Of a stretch of 39,236 nt of DNA, positions 16,960 to 24,967 are shown one piece after another. The position numbers were made by a program, and so were the translations under genes. Each line of letters starts with the position of its first letter. Within the stretch, counting starts at the first letter, position 1. Source of the DNA: Prevotella sp. (GTDB lineage: Bacteria; Bacteroidota; Bacteroidia; Bacteroidales; Bacteroidaceae); the NCBI GenBank assembly GCA_017554385.1, contig JAFZIL010000031.1, forward strand, positions 1-39,236, read 5' to 3'. The notes below the pieces were generated by a model. It was not told the DNA's origin, made no database searches, and saw nothing but the letters and a program-made list of their open reading frames with translations.

Positions 16960-19578
16960 ATGGCAAAGAAAGATGGCGGCCTGACGCCGATGATGCAGCA
17001 GTTCTTCGACTTGAAGGCGAAGCACCCCGACGCGGTGCTGCTCTTCCGTTGCGGCGACTTCTACGAGACCTATTGTGAAGATGCCGTCATTGCCTCGCGC
17101 ATCCTCGGCATCACCCTGACCAAGCGCAACAACGGTTATAACAAGGGTGACGAGATGGCGGGCTTCCCCCATCATGCCCTTGACACCTATCTGCCCAAGC
17201 TTATCCGGGCGGGTAAGCGCGTAGCTATCTGCGACCAGTTGGAAGACCCGAAGCTGACGAAGAAGCTCGTGAAGCGCGGCATCACCGAATTGGTGACGCC
17301 AGGCGTGGCTATGGGCGACAACGTGCTGAACTATAAGGAGAACAACTTCCTGGCTTCTGTTTGCTTCGGCAAGGCTGCTTGTGGCGTAGCTTTTCTCGAT
17401 ATTTCGACTGGAGAGTTCCTTTGTGGTGAGGGTACCTACGACTACGTGGAGAAGCTCATGGGTAACTTCCAGCCGAAGGAGGTGCTCTTCGAGCGCGGCA
17501 AGAAGCAGGATTTTGAGCGTTATTTCGGCTCAAAATACTTCACTTTCGAGCTCGATGACTGGGTGTATACCGAGCAGACCGCCCACCAGAAGCTGCTGCG
17601 CCATTTCGGTGTGAAATCGTTGAAAGGTTTCGGCGTTCAGCATCTGCGTAGTGGTGTGACTGCCGCAGGCGCCATCCTGCAATACTTGGAGATGACGCAG
17701 CACACGCAGATAGGCCATATCACGCAGATTTCGCGCATAGAAGAGGAGAAGTACGTGCGTCTCGATAAGTTTACGATAAGAAGCTTAGAGCTGATTCAGC
17801 CTATGCAGGACGACGGGCGTTCACTTTTAGACGTTATCGACCGCACGGTCTCGCCAATGGGTTCTCGTTTGTTGCGCCGTTGGCTGGTGTTCCCGTTGAA
17901 GGACAAGCGGCCTATCGAGGACCGTTTGGATACGGTAGACTATTTCTTCCGCGAGCCCGATTTCCGTCAGCTCGTCGACGAGCAGCTGCATAGGGTGGGG
18001 GATTTGGAGCGTATTATATCGAAGGTGGCTGTAGGCCGAGTAAGTCCTCGCGAGGTGGTCCAGCTGAAGATAGCCCTTCAGGCCGTTCAGCCTATCAAGA
18101 GTGCCTGCCTCTATGCGGGCAGCGAGGTACTGAAAAGGGTAGGGGAGCGGCTGTCGCTATGCGAGTCGTTGCGTGACAGAATTGAGCGCGAAATTCAGCC
18201 TGACCCGCCACAGATGGTGCAGAAGGGTGGGGTGATTGCCCAGGGTGTCAACGACGAGCTCGACGAGCTGCGACGTATTGCCTATAGCGGTAAGGACTAC
18301 CTGCTGCAGATTCAAGACCGCGAGGCTGCCGAGACAGGCATACAGAGCCTGAAAATAGGCTATAACAACGTGTTCGGCTACTACCTCGAGGTGCGCAACA
18401 CCTACAAGGACAAGGTGCCGCAGGAATGGGTGCGCAAGCAGACCCTGGCACAGGCCGAGCGCTATATTACACAGGAACTGAAGGAGTATGAGGAGAAAAT
18501 CTTAGGTGCCGAGGACAAGATTCTGTCGTTGGAGGCAAAGCTCTTTAGCGAGCTGGTGCTGTCGATGCAGGAGTTTATTCCGCAGATTCAGATCAACGCC
18601 TCGCTCCTGGCCCAGCTCGACTGTCTGCTCTCCTTTGCGAAGGCTGCCGAGGAGCACCGCTACATACGCCCCGTAGTCGATGAGTTCGAGGTCATCGACA
18701 TCAAGCAGGGCCGCCATCCCGTTATCGAGACCGAACTGCCTTTGGGTGAGCAATACGTGCCCAACGATGTTTTGCTCGACAACGACCGCCAGCAGATCAT
18801 TATCATCACAGGCCCGAATATGGCCGGTAAGTCGGCGCTGTTGCGTCAAACGGCATTGATAGTACTGTTGGCCCAAATAGGCTGCTTCGTGCCCGCAGAG
18901 GCCGCGCAAATAGGCTTAGTGGACAAAATTTTCACCCGTGTGGGTGCCAGCGACAATATTTCCTTGGGTGAATCGACCTTCATGGTCGAGATGACCGAGG
19001 CTGCCAACATTCTGAACAACGTCTCGCCGAAGTCATTGGTGCTCTTCGACGAGCTGGGTCGCGGCACGTCGACCTACGACGGCATCTCGATTGCATGGGC
19101 CATCGTTGAGTACCTGCACGAGACGCCGAAAGCCCGGGCACGTACGCTCTTCGCCACCCACTACCACGAGCTGAACGAGATGGAGAAGAATTTCTCGCGT
19201 ATCAAGAACTATAATGTCAGCGTAAAAGAGGTCGACGGCAAGGTGATCTTTGTTCGAAAGTTGGAGCGTGGAGGCTCGGAGCACTCGTTCGGCATCCACG
19301 TGGCCGAGATAGCAGGCATGCCCCGCTCGATTGTAAAGCGCTCGAACGTCATTCTGAAGCAGTTGGAAGCCGAGAACGCCAGTGTGGGTAGCGCAGGCAA
19401 GCCCACTGCTGAGATTGCCTCGTCGCGTGAAGGCATGCAACTCTCCTTCTTCCAATTGGACGACCCCGTACTTTGTCAGATACGCGACGAAATACTGACC
19501 CTCGACATCAACAACCTCACGCCCGTCGAAGCCCTGAACAAGCTCAACGACATCAAGCGTATCGTTAGTGGGAAATGA
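16960..19578 (+). CDS. mutS: DNA mismatch repair protein MutS
   Basis: An 872-aa MutS that recognises base mismatches and small loops and starts methyl-independent repair with MutL. The mismatch-contacting F-x-E motif is in CGDFYETY (Phe34, Glu36). The connector, lever and clamp domains span the middle. The C-terminal ATPase has the Walker A GPNMAGKS at about residue 618, the Walker [17 protein letters not shown], and the ATHYHEL dimer-interface motif. The C-terminal helix-turn-helix and tail end [13 protein letters not shown]. Length is normal. It is monocistronic from its own promoter and converges with the histidine kinase gene across an 85-bp repeat array. Confidence 0.97.
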   Translation: MAKKDGGLTPMMQQFFDLKAKHPDAVLLFRCGDFYETYCEDAVIASRILGITLTKRNNGYNKGDEMAGFPHHALDTYLPKLIRAGKRVAICDQLEDPKLTKKLVKRGITELVTPGVAMGDNVLNYKENNFLASVCFGKAACGVAFLDISTGEFLCGEGTYDYVEKLMGNFQPKEVLFERGKKQDFERYFGSKYFTFELDDWVYTEQTAHQKLLRHFGVKSLKGFGVQHLRSGVTAAGAILQYLEMTQHTQIGHITQISRIEEEKYVRLDKFTIRSLELIQPMQDDGRSLLDVIDRTVSPMGSRLLRRWLVFPLKDKRPIEDRLDTVDYFFREPDFRQLVDEQLHRVGDLERIISKVAVGRVSPREVVQLKIALQAVQPIKSACLYAGSEVLKRVGERLSLCESLRDRIEREIQPDPPQMVQKGGVIAQGVNDELDELRRIAYSGKDYLLQIQDREAAETGIQSLKIGYNNVFGYYLEVRNTYKDKVPQEWVRKQTLAQAERYITQELKEYEEKILGAEDKILSLEAKLFSELVLSMQEFIPQIQINASLLAQLDCLLSFAKAAEEHRYIRPVVDEFEVIDIKQGRHPVIETELPLGEQYVPNDVLLDNDRQQIIIITGPNMAGKSALLRQTALIVLLAQIGCFVPAEAAQIGLVDKIFTRVGASDNISLGESTFMVEMTEAANILNNVSPKSLVLFDELGRGTSTYDGISIAWAIVEYLHETPKARARTLFATHYHELNEMEKNFSRIKNYNVSVKEVDGKVIFVRKLERGGSEHSFGIHVAEIAGMPRSIVKRSNVILKQLEAENASVGSAGKPTAEIASSREGMQLSFFQLDDPVLCQIRDEILTLDINNLTPVEALNKLNDIKRIVSGK

Positions 19579-19584
19579 ATGTGT

Positions 19585-19663
19585 GAGAACTATTCTCGCT
19601 TTGTGTGAGAACTATTCTCGCTTTGTGTGAGAACTACTCTCGCATTGAACGAGAACTATTCTC
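19585..19663. repeat. Four 22-bp-spaced palindromic repeats between mutS and the kinase gene
   Basis: GAGAACTATTCTC (a 5-bp inverted repeat around CTA) occurs at 19585-19597, 19607-19619 and 19651-19663, with a one-base variant GAGAACTACTCTC at 19629-19641. The spacing is exactly 22 bp each time; the linkers are CGCTTTGTGT, CGCTTTGTGT and CGCATTGAAC. The last copy ends on the base before the kinase stop codon. The array fills the gap between two convergent genes. Confidence 0.9.
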
Positions 19664-21448
19664 CTACTCGAACGGTAAGGTGAGCACGAAGCGGGCGCCG
19701 TTGGTGTAGCTATCGTCGATAGTGAGGTCGCCGCCGAGTTTCTGTGCAATCTTCTTACTGACGGTAAGGCCCAAGCCGATACCCTGCTGGAAGGCATCGG
19801 ACTTATAGAACTGATCGAAGATCTTGTCTTTTTCATCCTCTGAAATGCCGCATCCAGTGTCGGTGAGGGTGATGATGACCGATGCCAGGTCGTCGGACTG
19901 GCGGCAGTTCAGCTCGATGCTACCCTCCTTCGTGAACTTGATGGCATTGAGGATGAGGTGGTTCAGAATCTTCTTCACACCTTCCTGGTTGGTGCTGATG
20001 GCGAAGCGGTTGATGACCTTCGTGGTGTAGAGCAGTTCGATGTTTGCGCTGACTCGGTCGCGATAGGCGTAGAGCAGTTGCGAGAGGAACTGGTTACAGT
20101 AGATGCTGCCCGTGCGGGGATAGAAGTCGGAAGAGCCTTGGTCGGCCATCTGTAGCATCTCGTCGACGATGTTGGTGATGGCTCCTACGTTTTCCTTAAT
20201 GCGATTGATAAGATCGGTGCGCTCCTCGGCTGTGAGGTGGATGTCAGGGTTGTTGACAACCTCGTTGAAGCCGTTGATGGCGTTGAGCGGCGTGCGTATT
20301 TCGTGGCTCACAGAGCGCACGAAGGCGGTCTTCATTTTGTCGCTCTCCTCGGCCATCGATAAGGCGGTGTGCAGTTGATCGTTCTTCTGCTTTAGCCGGC
20401 TACGTGTGACTCGGTGGCGCCATACGAGGATGACAAGCAGCAGGATGGTAATCAGGGCGAGCACCAGTACGGTGGTGAGCAGGCGCAGGCGTTCTTGGGT
20501 GGTGTCGGCCTTTATCTTCGCCAGGCCTGCCTCGGCGTTCAGCTCGTTCAGGTTGTTGAAGAGCAGGCCGCTGTTTAGCGAGTCGGCGTCGAGTGACCGT
20601 TGGCGTGCCTGTTCGAGGGCCTTGTCATAGAGACCTTGCATCTCGTAGATGCGGATGCGCATGTCGTTGCGTGCAAGGAGGTCGAGGTCGTTGTCGTTAT
20701 GGTCGAGCAGCGACAGTGCCCCTTGGTAATGGCCTTCGAAGGCTTTCTCCATGATGGCCATCGTTTGCATGCCGTAGTTGTCGAGTTCCTGGTGCTGGCT
20801 GTGGTACTCGTGGTACTCCTTGCTGCACCTCCAAAAGTTGTTCTGTTCGCCTTTGGCAAAGGCGATGATGCCTGAGATGAAGAGATAAACCTGATGATAG
20901 GGTGGGTATTTCAGGCTAAGCTGCGAATACTTTTCGTTCCATTGGCGGGCCTCGTCAGGTTTTGTCAGTTTCAGCAGATAGGCCATGCGCGAGTAGGCAC
21001 CCATGATGGTGCGGTCGTCGTGCTCGTCGATGCTTTCAATGGCCTTGTTATAGTAGTGCTCGGCCATGCCGTAGTTGCCTCGCGATTCGAAGATGGTTCC
21101 CAGCGTCATGTAGACCATGTTGTAGCCGTCGAAGTCTTGTGCCTTCATCTCGTTGAGCATCTCTGCGGCTTTCTTCATGGCCAGATAGGGACGGTCGTGC
21201 TCGGTATAGTACAAGGCCTCGTTCATCTGGATCTTGTAGTAGTCATCCTTGTTGTCTTTGTCGATGTAGTACTGCTTGATATGCTCTGAGGCTTCAAAGA
21301 AAGCCTCTTCGTTGCCTGAGCTGTACATATCAAGATAATTCTTGTATAAAGAGTCGAAAGATATCTTGTCAGATTGGGCAAGGGTAGGGTAGGGCAGCCA
21401 CAAGATGGCTGTCAGTACGATGATCAAGCGTGAGATGGTTCTCTTCAT
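19664..21448 (-). CDS. TPR-containing membrane sensor histidine kinase
   Basis: A 594-aa two-component sensor. Residues 1-25 form a signal peptide/anchor. The periplasmic part (about 26-320) is made of TPR-like helical repeats (for example YNMVYMTLGTIFESRGNYGMAEHYYNKAI). One membrane segment at about 325-343 leads to a coiled linker, then a HisKA domain with the phospho-accepting His382 in SVSHEIRTPLNAI. The HATPase domain has N-box NHLILNAIKFT, G1 DTGCGIS and G2 GIGLGLTVSKKIA. It has no receiver or HTH domain, and no response regulator gene lies nearby, so its partner must be elsewhere. A longer frame begins with TTG at 21457; I prefer the ATG at 21448, which gives MKRTISRL. It lies 34 bp after lgt, probably in the same transcript. 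Confidence 0.88.
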   Translation of the reverse strand: MKRTISRLIIVLTAILWLPYPTLAQSDKISFDSLYKNYLDMYSSGNEEAFFEASEHIKQYYIDKDNKDDYYKIQMNEALYYTEHDRPYLAMKKAAEMLNEMKAQDFDGYNMVYMTLGTIFESRGNYGMAEHYYNKAIESIDEHDDRTIMGAYSRMAYLLKLTKPDEARQWNEKYSQLSLKYPPYHQVYLFISGIIAFAKGEQNNFWRCSKEYHEYHSQHQELDNYGMQTMAIMEKAFEGHYQGALSLLDHNDNDLDLLARNDMRIRIYEMQGLYDKALEQARQRSLDADSLNSGLLFNNLNELNAEAGLAKIKADTTQERLRLLTTVLVLALITILLLVILVWRHRVTRSRLKQKNDQLHTALSMAEESDKMKTAFVRSVSHEIRTPLNAINGFNEVVNNPDIHLTAEERTDLINRIKENVGAITNIVDEMLQMADQGSSDFYPRTGSIYCNQFLSQLLYAYRDRVSANIELLYTTKVINRFAISTNQEGVKKILNHLILNAIKFTKEGSIELNCRQSDDLASVIITLTDTGCGISEDEKDKIFDQFYKSDAFQQGIGLGLTVSKKIAQKLGGDLTIDDSYTNGARFVLTLPFE

Positions 21449-21482
21449 AATGGTCAAGGTATAAGGATGATGGCTTGGTGGT

Positions 21483-22328
21483 TCAGAGTTTCTTGGCTTT
21501 GCCTAAGCCCTTGACCATGAACCAGAGGCCTACTGCGATGAAGGGTAGCGAGAGTATCTGACCCATGTCGATGGGCAGCGATGCTTCGAAGGCTTCCTGA
21601 ATCTCCTTCGTGTACTCGATGAAGAAGCGGAAGGTGAAGATGTAGAACAGGCAGAGGCCGAAGAAGAAGCTGGTACCGACCAGCTGCGGACGACGGCGGT
21701 AGATGTACCACATGATGACGAACAGCAGGGCGTAGGCAATGGCCTCGTAGAGCTGGCCGGGATGGCGTGGCAGCTGGTCGACGCGCTCGAAGATGAAGGC
21801 CCAGGGCAGGTCGGTGGGTTTGCCTATAATCTCGCTGTTCATGAGGTTGCCCAAGCGGATGAAGCACGACGTGGTGCCTACGGAGATGGCAATGTTGTCG
21901 AGCACGCGCCATAGGCCCAGTCCCGTGCGCTTCACATAGATAAGCAGGGCCAGGATGAGGCCCAGCGTGCCGCCGTGTGAGGCCAGTCCCTGATAGCCAG
22001 TCATGTGCCAGTCGCCTGCCTGGTCGAAGTGGATGGGTAGGAACATCTCTACGAAGCCTTTCCAAGAGGTGAGAAAATAGTCGGGCTGATAGAAGATACA
22101 GTGACCCAAGCGCGCACCGATGAGGATGCCTAAGAAGCAATAGATAAAGAGCGGGTCGAAGAGCTCGTCCTTGATCTTTTGTTCTTTATACAGCCGGCGC
22201 ACCACGAGATAGGCCAGCAGCAGGCCCACCAGCCAGCAAAGCGAGTACCAGCGGAAGGCCATCGGGCCGATGTGGAAGGCTTCGAGCGAGGGGTTCCACT
22301 GGATGTAGTTCAGAATGTTTGCAGTCAT
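21483..22328 (-). CDS. lgt: Prolipoprotein diacylglyceryl transferase
   Basis: This inner-membrane enzyme moves diacylglycerol from phosphatidylglycerol to the lipobox cysteine of prolipoproteins, the first step of lipoprotein maturation. The 281-aa protein has seven hydrophobic segments and the family signatures: GARLGHCIFY, GYQGLASHGGTLG, and RLGNLMNSEIIGKPTD containing the invariant Asn and Glu, followed by PRHPGQLYEA and FFIEYTKE-x-Q near the C-terminus. It is the first gene of the lgt-kinase unit, with a good promoter 36 bp upstream. The lipoprotein genes at 22567-27616 and 30624-31151 encode likely substrates. Confidence 0.96.
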   Translation of the reverse strand: MTANILNYIQWNPSLEAFHIGPMAFRWYSLCWLVGLLLAYLVVRRLYKEQKIKDELFDPLFIYCFLGILIGARLGHCIFYQPDYFLTSWKGFVEMFLPIHFDQAGDWHMTGYQGLASHGGTLGLILALLIYVKRTGLGLWRVLDNIAISVGTTSCFIRLGNLMNSEIIGKPTDLPWAFIFERVDQLPRHPGQLYEAIAYALLFVIMWYIYRRRPQLVGTSFFFGLCLFYIFTFRFFIEYTKEIQEAFEASLPIDMGQILSLPFIAVGLWFMVKGLGKAKKL

Positions 22329-22363
22329 TATTTCTTTGTTTGCTCTCTCAGTTTGTAGGGGAG

Positions 22364-22394
22364 CAAAGGTAGGCTATTTTTCGCAATTACACAA
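22364..22394 (-). promoter_or_regulatory. lgt promoter
   Basis: On the minus strand TTG (22394-22392), a 20-bp spacer and TACCTTTG (22371-22364) match the Bacteroidetes promoter pattern. Confidence 0.7.
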
Positions 22395-22479
22395 GAGTGC
22401 ATACTGCTATTTTGTATAATTAACGTTTTTTTGATGTTGAATGAATGCCTTATTCTCAGACGATGTTAATGGCATTGAA

Positions 22480-22522
22480 AAAAATTATAGCCATAATCCG
22501 ATGAATTATAGCTATAATTTTT
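22480..22522 (-). terminator. Terminator after the BACON-domain lipoprotein gene
   Basis: AAAAATTATAGC at 22480-22491 is the exact inverted repeat of 22511-22522 (12 bp). Seven A residues at 22478-22484 give a U tract on the minus-strand transcript. It lies 44 bp beyond the stop of the lipoprotein gene. The right arm is itself part of a 16-bp palindrome AATTATAGCTATAATT (22504-22519), so an operator role is also possible. Confidence 0.6.
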
Positions 22523-22566
22523 GGAAATCGGCGCGTGCCTTTTACCATGACACTTTGGTGAAAGGC

Positions 22567-24918
22567 TTAGTCCCAGCGCAGCTTGATGAAGAGACCTGCA
22601 TCATTGGTACTTGTGGACTCATTGCTGATGTTTTCTGCATACGGCTCGTAGCCCGTGACGATGCTGTGCCCATGCTCGTCTCTTCCGTAGATGGCGTTGA
22701 CCCATCGCACCGTGCCGGTAAGCTTGACGTAGAAGGGATAGTCGCCCCCTACCCGTTCGCCTGTCTCCACATCGTAGAACTCGCCGTCCTGATTTTGGGC
22801 ATCCATGGTGGCCTGTTTGAAGTTGCTGTCTTCAAATTCCATGGGATCCGAGATGCCCAGACCGGAGAAGTAGCAGTTAAAATCCATGTAGTAATCGTGT
22901 CCGAGGTTATCTATAAACTTGTAGTATCCTTTCGCGCGCAGGTCGGTCAGGCGGAAATTGTTCTTGTCGAACATGATTGTCGGGTTCACAGACTCGATGT
23001 TGAACGACAGGTCGTAGTAGGCACCGTAGGACCGGTCGGGCAGTACGTAGTAATTAGGGTCGGGATCTTTCTCCTCGCCATCGAACATATAGATATGATC
23101 GTGGTCTACTACGTGTATGCTGACCTTGTATTTGGTATCGCTGACGCGGGAGATGCTGAGGTCATCGTTGGCAAACCGCGTTTTGGCACGCCAGACATTA
23201 TTCATGGTTGCGGTTACGCGGCCAGTGCCTATAATCGTATCTATGCGCAGTTTGCTGAAGTTCATGAAGGCAAGTCCGTCGCCCTCGTCGGGATAGGGCA
23301 GCTGGGTCACCTCGTAGGTGGCGGTCTTCAGGATGTTCTTGCCGTCGTCCGAGGCGTAGATGTTGATGGTGCCCTTGCGCTCCTTGCCCGTGGTGTTCTC
23401 CTTGATGTCGAGGTGCACGTTGTATCCGTTGACCTCTACGTCGATCCAGTCGTCGGCCGACGAGGCCTTGATGCTCTTGTACATGGTGATGACGGTGACC
23501 ACTCGGTGGTAGCCCTCAGCCTCGACAACGAGTTTCTCGGGGTCGAACTCGATGTCCCAGTCGTACTTGTCTTCTTCTTGTGCGTCAATGAGTTCAGACT
23601 CGTTGGTTTTCACTTCTAAGTTGGTGGTAGTTCCCTTCTTGTCAATCTTCAAGTCTGTGGTGTTTTTGTCGCCAGTGTTGTCGATGGTAGTAATCTTGTA
23701 GGTGCCTGTTTCGCTGGTGGGTACTCTGGTCTTGCCGCCCTTGCCCAGACCGATGTTAGTCTTGCCGTCGGGACCATCTACAATGACGGTGTTGCCAGGC
23801 GACTTGGTGTCCTTGTCTTCCACTTCGATTACACCAACGCCCGTATCTGCGTTGGCACCGTTCTCTGCAGCTTCGGCCTCGCTCAGAGACTTCTCGATGG
23901 TGTTCTTGTAAGCAGTCTGCACGGCGTTGAAAGACTCGGTATAAGCGTAGTTGTTCTTATCGCCACCCACATGTCCGGCTATCACACCAGCATACGTGCC
24001 GATGGCCTCGCGCACACCCTGACTGTCGCCATTCTTTACCGATTTCACCAAGTCGCCTGTGGCACTCACCACATCGTAGGCATCCTTGGCCAGCCCGATG
24101 ACACCGCTACCAGTAGCAGCGGCACTGCCATAGACATCGACAGATGCTTCAAGTAGTTTTCCGCCCACTTGGCGTGTGGTCTCAGCCACGGGGTCATTGC
24201 CATAGCCGGCCTCAGTGGCAGCCAATTTGAAGTCTGTATTTCTCTGGCACAACTGTTCGAAGATTTCTGTAGACTCAATGATACCTGCCTCGCGATTCAC
24301 AAGCTTGTTGCGCCAGTCGCGCCAGTTGTCGCATCCCAGGCGGTCTCGGGAATAGAACAGACTGTTGTACATTTCTTCCCATTTCTGGTTGTTGTTCATG
24401 CCCGGCTGCTTCATGGTGTTGAGAACCTTTTCCTGGCCTTCATAGAGCGTATCCTTCACCTTGAGATATCCTCCTACGATGGTAGTAAACACGCGTGTCA
24501 GCGGCGTGTTCGAGGTAAGCATACCATTGTTGTAGAGGTTCTGCATGGCTTCTACATAGCGGTCGGCGTTCTGTCCGAATTCGGTAGCCAGTTCGTAGAA
24601 GTGATTCCAGTCGGGGGTGTTCCACGGGTCGTACTCCTTAATGCCTTCTAATTGGAAGTTGTTGGTGAAGTTCTTGTACATCTCCCACTTCAGGGCCTCC
24701 AGTTTCATGCCTCCCTCTATGGTAGTCTGCACGTCGCTCTGCATCTGGGTGCTGGCCAGATAGTCCTTGTATTCCTTGCTGACAATGGTCTTTCCCGATG
24801 GTGTCGGGTCTGTACCCTTACTCTCTTCATCGTCCTTCTTGTCGCAGGCCGTCAGAAGTCCGCCGATGCACAGCACCATGAGTGCCATGAACATTGTGTA
24901 GATGTTTTTTTTCTTCAT
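22567..24918 (-). CDS. Large surface lipoprotein with BACON domain
   Basis: A 783-aa lipoprotein of unknown function. The SPII signal ends LLTAC with the lipidated Cys25, followed by an acidic stretch (DKKDDEE) of the kind that directs surface exposure in Bacteroidetes. Residues 45-345 are mainly helical and contain a Gly/Ala-rich segment near 252-315 (GGKLLEASVDVYGSAAATGS...). Residues about 380-400 are a Gly-rich linker. A BACON domain sits near 455-540 (SSADDWIDVEV...GKERKGTINIYASDDG). The C-terminal 240 residues are beta-rich. It follows the metallopeptidase lipoprotein gene by 49 bp with no promoter between, and the two share nearly the same signal-peptide DNA. BACON modules often bind glycans or mucin, but that role here is inference. 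Confidence 0.8.
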   Translation of the reverse strand: MKKKNIYTMFMALMVLCIGGLLTACDKKDDEESKGTDPTPSGKTIVSKEYKDYLASTQMQSDVQTTIEGGMKLEALKWEMYKNFTNNFQLEGIKEYDPWNTPDWNHFYELATEFGQNADRYVEAMQNLYNNGMLTSNTPLTRVFTTIVGGYLKVKDTLYEGQEKVLNTMKQPGMNNNQKWEEMYNSLFYSRDRLGCDNWRDWRNKLVNREAGIIESTEIFEQLCQRNTDFKLAATEAGYGNDPVAETTRQVGGKLLEASVDVYGSAAATGSGVIGLAKDAYDVVSATGDLVKSVKNGDSQGVREAIGTYAGVIAGHVGGDKNNYAYTESFNAVQTAYKNTIEKSLSEAEAAENGANADTGVGVIEVEDKDTKSPGNTVIVDGPDGKTNIGLGKGGKTRVPTSETGTYKITTIDNTGDKNTTDLKIDKKGTTTNLEVKTNESELIDAQEEDKYDWDIEFDPEKLVVEAEGYHRVVTVITMYKSIKASSADDWIDVEVNGYNVHLDIKENTTGKERKGTINIYASDDGKNILKTATYEVTQLPYPDEGDGLAFMNFSKLRIDTIIGTGRVTATMNNVWRAKTRFANDDLSISRVSDTKYKVSIHVVDHDHIYMFDGEEKDPDPNYYVLPDRSYGAYYDLSFNIESVNPTIMFDKNNFRLTDLRAKGYYKFIDNLGHDYYMDFNCYFSGLGISDPMEFEDSNFKQATMDAQNQDGEFYDVETGERVGGDYPFYVKLTGTVRWVNAIYGRDEHGHSIVTGYEPYAENISNESTSTNDAGLFIKLRWD

Positions 24919-24967
24919 TTTTGTTTATTTGTTAATTGTTGAATTGTGCAATCGCATTCGTCTTGTT

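Noticed and set aside
19585-19663. Possible CRISPR array
   Set aside because: Repeat units of 13 bp with nearly identical 9-bp linkers are not repeats with unique spacers, and no cas genes are present.
21449-21457. TTG start for the histidine kinase
   Set aside because: The ATG three codons later gives a standard signal-peptide start (MKRTISRL), so the rarer start codon is unnecessary.
22441-23619. 392-codon open frame on the plus strand
   Set aside because: Antisense to the end of the BACON lipoprotein gene; its translation is a low-complexity mirror of that gene, and its start lies inside the terminator region.
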